Below, piece by piece: positions 11,268 through 20,000 of a DNA stretch of 64,000 nt. The translations under genes and the position numbers were made by a program. This DNA is from Prorocentrum cordatum. Lineage: Eukaryota > Sar > Dinophyceae > Prorocentrales > Prorocentraceae. Position 1 is the first letter of the stretch, and every line of letters starts with the position of its first letter. The DNA is taken from assembly GCA_963575745.1 (NCBI GenBank), contig CAUYUJ010004780.1, positions 484,812-548,811 of the forward strand. Reading direction: 5' to 3'. The notes beneath the pieces are model-generated. The model was not told the DNA's origin. It ran no database searches and worked only from the letters and a program-made list of their open reading frames with translations.

Positions 11268-12230
11268 GGCCTCTTGGGGGCCTCTTGGGGCCTTCTGTGG
11301 GCCTCTCAGGGCGGAAAACTGGAATTTTCGGTTCGTGGTCCCTCTGTTGGGCCTCTCTTGGAGCCGTCTTGGGGCTCTTTTGGGCCGTCTAGGGCGCCTC
11401 TTGGGCCGTCTTGGGCCTCTCTTGGCCCGTCTTGGGCCCTCTTGGGGGCCTCTTGGGCGGTCTTGGGGCAGCCTTGGCGGCCTCTCCGGCCGTCTTGGAG
11501 CGCCGGGACGCCGAAATGGCGCGAAGGCGAAAATCTGTCAAAAACCTACGTAAAATGAACGATGTTGGCCTTGTGGGGCTCTCTTGGGCGGCTTCTTGGA
11601 GGCCAAGTAGGCGTGACTTCCGAAAAAAAAAGAACAGCAAAAAAGAGGATGCCTACAGCGCGCGTGACGTTGATTCCCGCGTTGTCCGTTTGACGCTGCG
11701 AGGGTTTGTCGAGGCGCCTCCAGCCGTCCCGGGGTATTGTTGGGGCAGTCCCAATGCTCTCTAGGGCGTTTCTGGGGGCTTGCTGGAAGCCTCTCGAGGC
11801 CTCTTGGGGCCTCCTGGGGGCCTGTTGGGGGTCTCCTGGGGGCCTCTTGGGCCCCTGGGGGGCTCTTTGGGCGGGGAACTCGACATGTCGGCCCCCGCAC
11901 CCGGCGGCCATGCGTGAAACACATCGTGGCGTCAACGGTCAACATTATTCTAAGATGCTCGCTGCCGTGCGCAGCAATCAAAACCAATCAAAGGCCTGGG
12001 GAGGGCCAGAGGCCGCTGGCCAACGACCGCCATTCCTGTGAGATGTGCACTGACAAGCGAAGAATTGAAGTACACATGTGTAATTGGAGTGGAGCATACA
12101 AAGTGGTGGCCGTCAACTGCGGGACAGCCCCTCCCGGCCATGCGCGGGCCACAGCGTGGCGCCAACGACCACCGTTTTTCTGAGATGCCCACTGCCGTGC
12201 GAATCTTTCAAAATCCGCCCACTCCAACTT

Positions 12231-12245
12231 GGGGGGGGGGGGGGG
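12231..12245. repeat. poly-G homopolymer, 15 G
   Basis: B2 counterpart of the poly-G run at 4501-4511. Confidence 0.8.
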
Positions 12246-13260
12246 AATGCGCGTGAGATATTTGGCTGTGCCCCTCAACTCTCCCCGATCCCCTGGGGCC
12301 CAAAATGACGTTTTGAGGGGGGCCTTCCCCGGGCCCATGACTTCGCGAGCGCTTTACCTGGAGCCTCGGGGGCCTTAAAAGAGCTCGAAACAGCCCAGGA
12401 GGGCTCGCACACAGCGCCAAGATAATTCGATCGGGCTTTAAAATGACCCGGGGTAACCCCACGACGGTCCGATATGGGTGCGCGATGACCCACGCGGCCC
12501 CCAAGACGGCCCAAGAGTGTTCCTAGATGGCCGACGAGAAAGCCAGAAGAGTCCACCATGTTCTGAGTCCTATAGGAAACGTACCTGTTTCGCTCACTCG
12601 CTTTTTTCGTCATGCAAGCGTCCAAGACAGCCCAAGGAACCGCCTGGAGCATTCCAATGCGGCCCGTCAGGCCCCTAAGATGGCCCGAAGACGGCCCAAG
12701 AGGGCTCCAAGACAGGCCTAGGCGCCTGCCAGATGGCCCGAGAGATCCCCAGGAAGGCCCCCAACCTCAAGAGGAAGAACACAAAAGATGGCACCAATTG
12801 GCAAGAGGCTTCGAATAATCCCAAGCTGCCACGAAGAAGCCCCCCCAAATTATGCTATCGGAGTTCCCCAAAGCAAACTTTGATTGACTCGCGGGCTTAC
12901 GGAGAACACCTTCGCCGTCCTCGCTCTGGTCGGGCCTCCCTGGAGGAGGGGAAGGGGCGCGAATCCTGACCAATAACATGGCATGCCTCATGCCGATTGC
13001 CTCCCCGCTCTGGCTGAGCCTCCTTGGAGGGGTGGGAGAGGCGCGAAACCTAGGACATACTATGATACGCAAGTGCCCTCGTCGCTCAGTCGGGGCCCCC
13101 CTGAAGACGGGGAACGGGAGGAAGACCTCGACAGAGGGGCGCATTATGGGCCCGAATGCATCTGAGCCCGAAGTCAGCGCGCAGTTTCGGCTCCAGTCCA
13201 ACAAAAAGGACTTCCTAAAGAGCCAGGGGGGCAAGAGATCAGAATGAACTCCCTGTCTTC

Positions 13261-13330
13261 GCTCCTCCTCCTCCTCCTCCTCCTTTTCCTCCTCCCTCCT
13301 TTTGGTCCTCATCCTTCTCCTCCTCGCCTT
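13261..13330. repeat. CTC microsatellite of monomer B2
   Basis: Counterpart of the tract at 5511-5583 in B1, almost identical. Confidence 0.8.
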
Positions 13331-13369
13331 CCTCCGCCACCTTGCATCATCATAGGGCCCCTCTCTACC

Positions 13370-14028
13370 TATCGTCGTCGTCTTCGTCGTCCTCGTCGGC
13401 GTCGTCTCCGGCGCCTGCCTCTCTCGCCTTGTGCCAGCGGGGCATTTTGATGTGCGCAGTTTTGACTCCGGCCGTCGTCGTCGTCGTCGTCGTCGACGTC
13501 GTCGTCGTCGTCGTCGTCGTCGGCGTCTTCGCCCTCGTCGTCGTCGTGGACGTCGGCGAGGCGGCCGGAGACAAAACTGCGCACATCAATATGCCCCGCC
13601 GGCACAGGGCGAGAGAGGCAGGTGCCGGAGACGACGCCGACGAGGACGACGAAGACGACGACGATCCGCGACGATTGATGTACACAGTTTTGACTCTGGC
13701 CGTCGTCGTCGTCGTCGTCGTTGGCGCCTTCGTCGTCGCCGTCGTCGTCGTCGTCGCGGGCGTCGGCGAGGCGGCCGGAGTCAAAACTGCGCACATCAAT
13801 TTGCTCCGCTGGCACAGGGCAAGACAGTCAGGTGCCGACGACGTCGACGACGAGGACGACGAAGACGACGACGACCAGCGACGATTGATGTACACAGTTT
13901 TGACTCCGCCTGTCGTCGTCGTCGTCGTTGGCGTTTTCGTCGTAGTCGTGGGCGTCGGCGAAGCGGCCGGAGTGAAAACTGCGTACATCAATTTGCCTTG
14001 CTGGCACAGGGCGAGAGAGGCAGGTTTG
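13370..14028. repeat. chained inverted repeats around (GTC)n, B2
   Basis: B2 copy of the structure at 5618-6300. The first arms (about 13402-13475 and 13557-13640) are the same complementary sequence, with a shorter (GTC)n loop. The two smaller fold-backs follow in the same order. Confidence 0.85.
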
Positions 14029-14657
14029 GGGGCCCGCGGGCGTCTTGGGGACCTCTAGGGGCCCACGTGGGTCTCCCCAAGGCAACCAGGGATGGCCAGG
14101 TAGGGCTTCAACAAGGCACCGAGGGCGCCCCAAGACCGGTCCCAGGGGGAGCGGTCGTGGCCAAACTCCGTCTGACGGAGTTTGTCGACGTGCGTACTCG
14201 CAGGGTGCGTTGCGTGGTAGGCTGTCTGGTAGGGTAGTTTATTGCATGGCCAAAGTGGCCCATTCCTTAGGTATCTCATAGACTCCTGGACAGGGAAAAC
14301 GTCCGACGAAGAAAGCTGTGCAATCGTGGTTGGCCTCTCGGCGGCCTCTGGAAAGCTGTTTTGAAGCGTTTCGGGAGCAGCTTTGGGGCCTCATTTGGGC
14401 CTCTTGGGGGCCTCCAGGGGGCCTCTTGGGCGCTTGTTGAGGCCTCTTGGGGGCTTATTTTCCCCCCCCCCCCCCCTCCGCTCTGCAGCAATAGTCATGT
14501 CACCTGAGTCTGTCTCAAGATTGAACGCCCCAACTGCCATAAAGCAAGTTTGTACGAGCGTGCCCGGGGCAACGCAGATCGCAACATGCGGAGGGCACAC
14601 ATGATGAACGGTCTGCAAGCTCAACAGGCGTAGCGTCGAACTCGGGCTCAAAACTCA

Positions 14658-14957
14658 CTAGTTGTTGATCATAATGTAAAGCGCAGGGGCATTCGCGGCG
14701 CCGTCCTCGACGTCCGCCTCTGCCTTCCGGGCCTTCGCGTCGGGGGCGCCGACGCAGCGCTCGCAGACGCAGCCGAACGTCAGGATGACGACCCCGAGGC
14801 AAAACCAGAGCCAGCACAGGTCGAAGTACCACTCCCACGCGAACCAATGCAGGAATACGGGAAGGAAGGTGAACACGCCCGCGGCGAGAATTACAAATAT
14901 GCCCAACGAGATGCCAGACATGCCATAGTCGCAGCGGCAGTTGATGGGGCACGCCGC
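14658..14957 (-). CDS. two-TM small membrane protein, copy 4 (B2), frame intact, ATG lost
   Basis: A 300-bp open frame parallel to copy 2: Cys-rich N-terminus (ACPINCRCDYG), two hydrophobic helices with the linker HWFAWEWYF, and a tail ending in IMINN. The start-equivalent codon is GCG (14955-14957), different from the GTG of copy 2, so the ATG position has changed independently or by serial mutation. The first internal in-frame ATG follows the DYG motif. The SL relic lies at 15035-15071. Function is unknown. The conserved protein sequence across all four copies argues that the ancestor was a real gene. Confidence 0.6.
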   Translation of the reverse strand, partial: AACPINCRCDYGMSGISLGIFVILAAGVFTFLPVFLHWFAWEWYFDLCWLWFCLGVVILTFGCVCERCVGAPDAKARKAEADVEDGAANAPALYIMINN

Positions 14958-15034
14958 GCTCGCCTCAGGCGGCCGCGCCCAGCGCCGAAGCGCGCAGGGG
15001 GCGCGAACCCAAAAGTCGGAGCTGTCGAGCCACG

Positions 15035-15071
15035 CTTGACCCAAAATGGCTTGAGCCAAAATGGCTACGGA
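15035..15071 (-). other. relic spliced leader plus truncated older SL, copy 4
   Basis: Minus strand 15071-15050 is a perfect 22-nt SL, followed by the 15-nt relic 15049-15035 (CCATTTTGGGTCAAG, identical to that of copy 2). Confidence 0.93.
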
Positions 15072-15590
15072 GGCCTCTCGGGGGCTTCTTGGGGCCTTCT
15101 GCGGGCCTTGTAGGGCGGAAAGCTGAATTTTCGGTTCGTGGCCCCTCTCTTGGGCCGTCTTGGGGGCCTCTTGGGCGGTCTTGGGGCAGTCTTGGAAGCC
15201 TCTTGGGCCGTCTGAGAGCGTCGGGAAGCCGAAATGGCGCGAAGGCAAACATCTGTCAAAAACCTACGTAAAATGAAAGATTTTGGCCTTGTGGGGCTCT
15301 CTTGGGCGGCTTCTTGGAGGCCTCTTGGGGCGTCTTGGCGGCCTCGTGGGCCATCTTGGACCCATCTGGGGCGTCTTTGGCCGATCTTTCGGCGACTCGA
15401 ACCCTTCTTGGACCATCTTGTGGACCATCTTGGGGCCGTCCGTGCCTCCCGGAAGCGCGTCTGCAGAAATGGGGCCGTGTGGTGCCGTCTTCCGCCGTCT
15501 TCTGCAGGCGTTCCGCCCGTCGCCGGGGCCATGTCCCGGGCCCCCCCCCCCAGACCCCCAACGGGAACCCCTTCCGCCAGGTCGGGGAGA

Positions 15591-16680
15591 AACCTGACAT
15601 TGCCACGAACCCCGACCTTGGAGGACAAGTGGGCGTGACTTGCGAGAAAACAGAGCAGCAAAGAAGAGGGTGCCTACAGCGCGCATGACGTTGGTTCCCG
15701 CGTTGTCCGTTTGACGCTGCGAGGGTTTGTCGAGGCGCCTCCGGCCGCCCCGGGGTCTTGTTGGGGCAGTCCCAGTGCTCTCTTGGGCGTTTCTGGGGGC
15801 TTGCTGGAGGCCTCTCGAAGCCTCTTGGGGCCTCTTGGGGGCCTGCTGGGGGTCTCCTGGGGGCCTCTTGGACTCCTGTGGGGCTCTTTGGGCGGGGAGC
15901 TCGACATGTCAGCCCCCGCGCCCGGCGGCCATGCGTGAAGCGCATCGCGGCGTCAACGGTCAACATTATTCTGAGACGCTCGCTGCCGTGCGCAGCAATC
16001 AAAACCAATTAAAGGCCTGGGGAGGGCCAGAAGCCGCTGGACAACGACCACCATTCCTGCGAGATGTGCACTGACAAGCGAAGAATTGAAGTGCACATGT
16101 GCAATTAGAGTGGAACATACAAAATGATGGTCGTCAGCTGCGGGACAGCCCCTCCCGGCCATGCGCGGGCCACAGCGTGGCGCCAACGACCGCCGTTTTT
16201 CTGAGATGCCCACTGCCGCGCGAATCTTTCAAAATCCGCCCACTCCCACTTGGGGGGGGGGGGGGGGGATGCGTGTGAGGCATTTGGCTGTGGCCCTCAA
16301 CTCTTCCCCGATCCCCTGGGGCCCAAAATGACGTTTTGAGGGGGGCCTTCCCCGGGCCTATGACTTCGCGAACGCTTGACCTGGGGCCTCGCGAAGAGCT
16401 CGAAACAGCCCAGGAGGGCTCGCACAGAGCGCCAAGATAATTCGATAGGGCTTTAAAATGACCCAATGTAATCCCACGACGGTCCGACACGGGCGCGCGG
16501 CGACCCACGCGGCCCCCAAGACGGCCCAAGAGTGCTCCTAGATGGCCGCCGAGAGAGCCAGAAGAGTCGACCATGTTCTGAGTCCTATAAGAAGCGTACC
16601 TGTTTCGCCCACTCGCTTTTTTCGTCATGCAGACGTCCAAGACGGCCCGAGGGACCGCCAAGAGCATTCCAATACGGCCA
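15591..16680. repeat. array monomer A3, truncated
   Basis: Start of a third dimer. It matches A1/A2 and B1/B2 through the poly-G tract and the block ending near the TTCGTCATGCA motif, then similarity stops abruptly in the middle of the CCAAGACGGCCC minisatellite at about 16680. This is the right border of the array. Confidence 0.75.
16252..16268. repeat. poly-G homopolymer, 17 G
   Basis: A3 counterpart of the array poly-G site. Confidence 0.8.
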
Positions 16681-17329
16681 AGAGGCTTCCCGAGGACTCT
16701 CACACTCTCTCTTCAGAGCCACGAGGGGCTTCAAAAACCTCTCTGCGAGGCCCTCCGAGAGACCGCACCTCAAAGAGGAGCTGCCCCGAGTCCGCGGCCT
16801 TCCTGGGGCCTTCCTTCGGATCCCCCTTCAGTGTCGGCACACCCCTCACACGGTTCGTGGCCCAATAGGGAGCGCCCCATCTTTCGTCCCACCTGCCCTG
16901 CGGTACTCGCACTTGCATATGGGTGGGTCTGTCGTCAGGCTAATTATTTCCTGTTCGCTTGTGTGCAATATTGGAGGCCCTTGTTTCCGATATTCCATCC
17001 CCCTCGCACTTTCCCTCGCTTCCGAGCTTCGATGGATGGACCGCTGCAAGGCCAACTTGCTGCGAACTTGCGCAAAGAAAGACTTGCGACTTGCGACCTT
17101 TGCGACTTCTGTCGTTCAGCGGTTTTTCTGCCTAACTCGAGTTTTCGTTGGCTCCCCAGATTCCATAGAAAAGTGCCATTTCGGCTTGGATCGGCAATTT
17201 CACCCAGCGGGGCCGGCGACCATGGCCCATCGGCCAAAATAAAACCTGGGTGGGCACGGCGGCGGGACTTGCCGCAGGCAGCTGGATATATCTGCGGAGG
17301 GCCCTACAGCCCGCGCATCTCGTACTCTG
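16681..17329. other. spacer between array and next gene
   Basis: Single-copy sequence of more balanced composition than the array. Open frames here are short or overlap on both strands. I see no motif, RNA gene or repeat that I can support. Confidence 0.4.
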
Positions 17330-18916
17330 TCACCTCGAGTTCTGACATGACAGCGCGAACCACCGCTCGCGGCGCTGATGAGCTTCAAGCAATGCTGCCC
17401 CTTCCGCGCGAGCTGCCGCGGGAGTCATGTGCTTTGCACTCCCTTCCTTATAAGACGTGGGCGAGTAAGGCTTCCCCTTATTGAGGTGCACGCTGAGAAG
17501 TTGCTTATTGTATTCGCACAGCTCGTAGCACATGTCGAGAAAGGACCGATGAGCGCACTGTGAGTTGTACTTTTTGCGAAGATACCCCACGATGCACGTC
17601 AAAGCATTTAGGTATTCGTCTTCCTTGTCTGCAGCTTGGGCCTCCTCGTTCAGGAAGAAAGGCCCGTTCAGCAAGAAACCCGCCGTCCGGCACGGGCCCG
17701 CGCCTATAGCGCGAATTTCCTGGAACGCCGCACTCACGGAGTCAATGTTGACTGGGCCGATGCGCGGCGCGAGCACGGGCATCGTGGCCGCGAAGTCCGA
17801 GAGGAGCTCCTTCGCCCGAAACCCGGAGCCACCGCGCCCCGGAACGCCCTGCAAGGCGCGAAAGAAACGCGCCAGATTCCACGAAGGCGCGAACTCCTGC
17901 AAGGGAGAGCGAATCCGACGTGAGAACATCTGCAATTCCGCGATGAATACATGGAATCCCTCCAACTTCATCTCTTTACGGAGGCGCATCGGATTCACAA
18001 AGGTCCCGAAGACGTCGCCTTTCACCGATGCGTAATACGTGAAAAGGTCATCCAGATTTGCGACGTCGACCGTCTCCAATGAGACCTTGGCCCACACGAA
18101 AACACCAGCCTTGAGGTCCCCCCGCACGCTGTGCGACAGAGTATTCCGAACAATGAAAATATTCACCATGAACTGCACAAGTTCCTGAAGAAGGTCATGG
18201 TCGGGGTTGACATTCTTCCGGTAGCGCTGGCGCGCGAATTGGGAGGATGGCGCGCCGTCGCGGCACCGCCTGTTCACTCGCGCAACGAGACGCATGTCTT
18301 TGGACAGCGCTTCCTTTTGCTTCGCGTCCAGAAACGCCGCCGATGCGACCTCCCGCCGGTCGAACCGCTCGACCATGGCGGCGACCCGCGACGCGAACGT
18401 ATCAATCCTCCACCACTGCGGCTCCCCTAGTCGTACAGACAGTGCGCCGACCTCCCGCGGCGCCGTCGACCGTGGCACAAAATCCTTGTGTAACATCTGG
18501 GCGTCCTTCATGATCGTCAAAGGCGCGTCGAAGTCAGTGCGAAACCCACGCCCGCCCAATCCGGGGGAATCCTCTGCGTCCTGTGGAACAAACTTTTTCT
18601 TGGCATCACTTATTGCCTTCAACCGCGTGACGAGAGCATCTATGCTCGCAGGATCCAAGGATTCGGCTAACATCGCGATCCTGTCCACTGCGACGTCGCC
18701 GGCAGGATGCGATTTCGAACTCGAGGATGACCGCGCGGCCGCGTCGGCCAAGCCCCTGGCGGTGACCTTTCTCCACTCAATACAACCCTCCCGGGAAGTA
18801 TGCGTTTTCTTCTTAAGCCGCTCGGTCACAAGCAACTGGTCGCAGTATGGGCATTCCAGTTGCCCACGAATTCGTTTCAATTCCAGCGCTCTCTCGGTTG
18901 GGCCACGTTTCCGCAA
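17330..18916 (-). CDS. hypothetical protein with N-terminal Cys/His finger
   Basis: A 528-residue open frame with normal, non-repetitive amino-acid composition and no internal stop, the best intact-looking gene in the left half. Near the N-terminus is CPYCDQ...KKKTHTSREGCIEW (C22, C25, H39, C45), a C2HC-type zinc-finger pattern. A Ser-rich linker (about residues 62-70) follows, then a long, mostly alpha-helical-looking region without a motif I recognise. The frame is already open upstream of residue 1 through about 20 more codons into a purine tract, and there is no in-frame ATG before residue 82. The true start is therefore probably in an upstream exon or was lost. Function is unknown. The finger could bind nucleic acid, which is inference only. 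Confidence 0.7.
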   Translation of the reverse strand: MRKRGPTERALELKRIRGQLECPYCDQLLVTERLKKKTHTSREGCIEWRKVTARGLADAAARSSSSSKSHPAGDVAVDRIAMLAESLDPASIDALVTRLKAISDAKKKFVPQDAEDSPGLGGRGFRTDFDAPLTIMKDAQMLHKDFVPRSTAPREVGALSVRLGEPQWWRIDTFASRVAAMVERFDRREVASAAFLDAKQKEALSKDMRLVARVNRRCRDGAPSSQFARQRYRKNVNPDHDLLQELVQFMVNIFIVRNTLSHSVRGDLKAGVFVWAKVSLETVDVANLDDLFTYYASVKGDVFGTFVNPMRLRKEMKLEGFHVFIAELQMFSRRIRSPLQEFAPSWNLARFFRALQGVPGRGGSGFRAKELLSDFAATMPVLAPRIGPVNIDSVSAAFQEIRAIGAGPCRTAGFLLNGPFFLNEEAQAADKEDEYLNALTCIVGYLRKKYNSQCAHRSFLDMCYELCEYNKQLLSVHLNKGKPYSPTSYKEGSAKHMTPAAARAEGAALLEAHQRRERWFALSCQNSR

Positions 18917-18989
18917 CTGCCAAAAGCATTGGGAATCCCAACAGCCCCTTGGGGCGTCAATGGTCTGGAGCAGCCCCTCTGTTAAACCC

Positions 18990-19640
18990 CCTTTCTTCCC
19001 TCCTTCCTTCCTCCATTCTTGCGTGCTCCCTCCTGACCCTCATCTTCCTCGTGCCGCATTGCTGCTCCTTTTCCTCCCGCTCCGCCTGCTGCTGTTCCTT
19101 CGGCACTTCCTGCTCGTCCTACTCCTCCGTCTCCTCATTGTCCTCCTCCTCATCCTCCTCGTCGTCGTCCTCCTCCTCCTCATCATCATCATCATCCTCT
19201 TCCTCCTCCTCCTCCTCCTCCACCTCCTCTTCCTCCTCCTCCCCCGCCCCTCCTCCCTTTCTCCTCCTCCCTCTCCTCCTCCTCCTCCTCCCCCTCCTCC
19301 TCCCCCCCCATCCTCCCCCTCCCCCTCCTCCTCCTCCTCCTCCTCCTCCCCCTCCTCCCCCCCCTCCTCCTCTTCCTTCTCCTAGCCCAAAGATGGCCCC
19401 GGCAACGACTCCACTTCCAGCAAGGCCGCCGCAAGCAGCACCACCAGCAGCACCGACACCACCACCAGCAGAAGCACCAGCACCGCCACAAGCAATAGCA
19501 ACAACGGCACGAACAGCAAACGCACCCGCAGCAGCATCAATAGGAAGCCCAGCAACAGCACAAGCACCTGCAGCACCAGCACTCATAAAATCAGCAGCCC
19601 AAGCATCAGCAGCAGCATGAACATCAGCAGCACTGGTAGG
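18990..19640. repeat. CTC microsatellite followed by AGC/ACC-rich degenerate repeat
   Basis: 19105-19385 is an imperfect (CTC)n/(CTT)n pyrimidine tract. 19400-19620 is a degenerate repeat of AGCA and CCACCAGCA motifs. Both produce long low-complexity open frames on each strand that are not genes. Confidence 0.85.
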
Positions 19641-19857
19641 AACATGGTAAGCAGACTAAGCGAGCCCACGGACCCTACCTTAAAAGAAACGAAAGCGATG
19701 TAAATGCCGAACCAACTAGCAGACCTATGTTTGCACTCATTGCTTGATGGATATCGATGCGTGTTCAGCGTGTCGGGCTCGGCACCAGGCTATGCCACCA
19801 ATCGTTATGTTCCTGTCCTACATGAAGTAGGTCACGGTCCGCGTCTCGCGGGGCGGC

Positions 19858-20000
19858 ATGTTATGCCATGCTATGCCGCGCTATGCCACGCTCTGCTATG
19901 CTATGCTCTGCCACGATGCTATGATATGCCATGTTATGCCATGCTATGCCCTTTTCCTGGTGCTGTTCCATGTTATGCCATGCTATGCCACGCCATGCGC
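19858..20000. repeat. 10-bp minisatellite ATGCTATGCC
   Basis: About a dozen imperfect copies of the 10-mer CATGCTATGC (variants CATGTTATGC, CGCGCTATGC, CACGCTCTGC), interrupted once around 19950-19970. Confidence 0.85.

Larger units (their letters stand above)
7941..11603. repeat. array monomer A2
   Basis: Second A-type monomer, closely matching A1 along its length. It carries its own duplication of a GGGCCCGAATGCATATGAGC motif at 9509-9570 and a longer CTC tract (9876-9976) than A1. Confidence 0.85.
11604..15590. repeat. array monomer B2
   Basis: Second B-type monomer, closely matching B1. The (GTC)n loop of its first hairpin is shorter than in B1, which accounts for part of the length difference between the two copies. 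Confidence 0.85.
394..16680. repeat. higher-order tandem array A1-B1-A2-B2-A3(partial)
   Basis: Five head-to-tail units share the same order of landmarks: a CAAGTGGGCGTGACTTGCGAG segment (at 431, 3882, 7976, 11604, 15626), a GGGCCTCTTGGG-type minisatellite, a poly-G tract, a CCAAGACGGCCC-type minisatellite, and then monomer-specific microsatellites, a small membrane-protein gene and an SL relic. Landmark spacing alternates 3451, 4094, 3628 and 4022 bp. Every second unit matches best (A with A, B with B), so the period of duplication is the dimer: 7545, 7722 and 7650 bp. The last unit breaks off near 16680. Confidence 0.9.

Noticed and set aside
17170-17195. GTGCCATTTCGGCTTGGATC, SL-like
   Set aside because: Only the central CCATTT-GGCT matches, and no ORF follows at a UTR-like distance.
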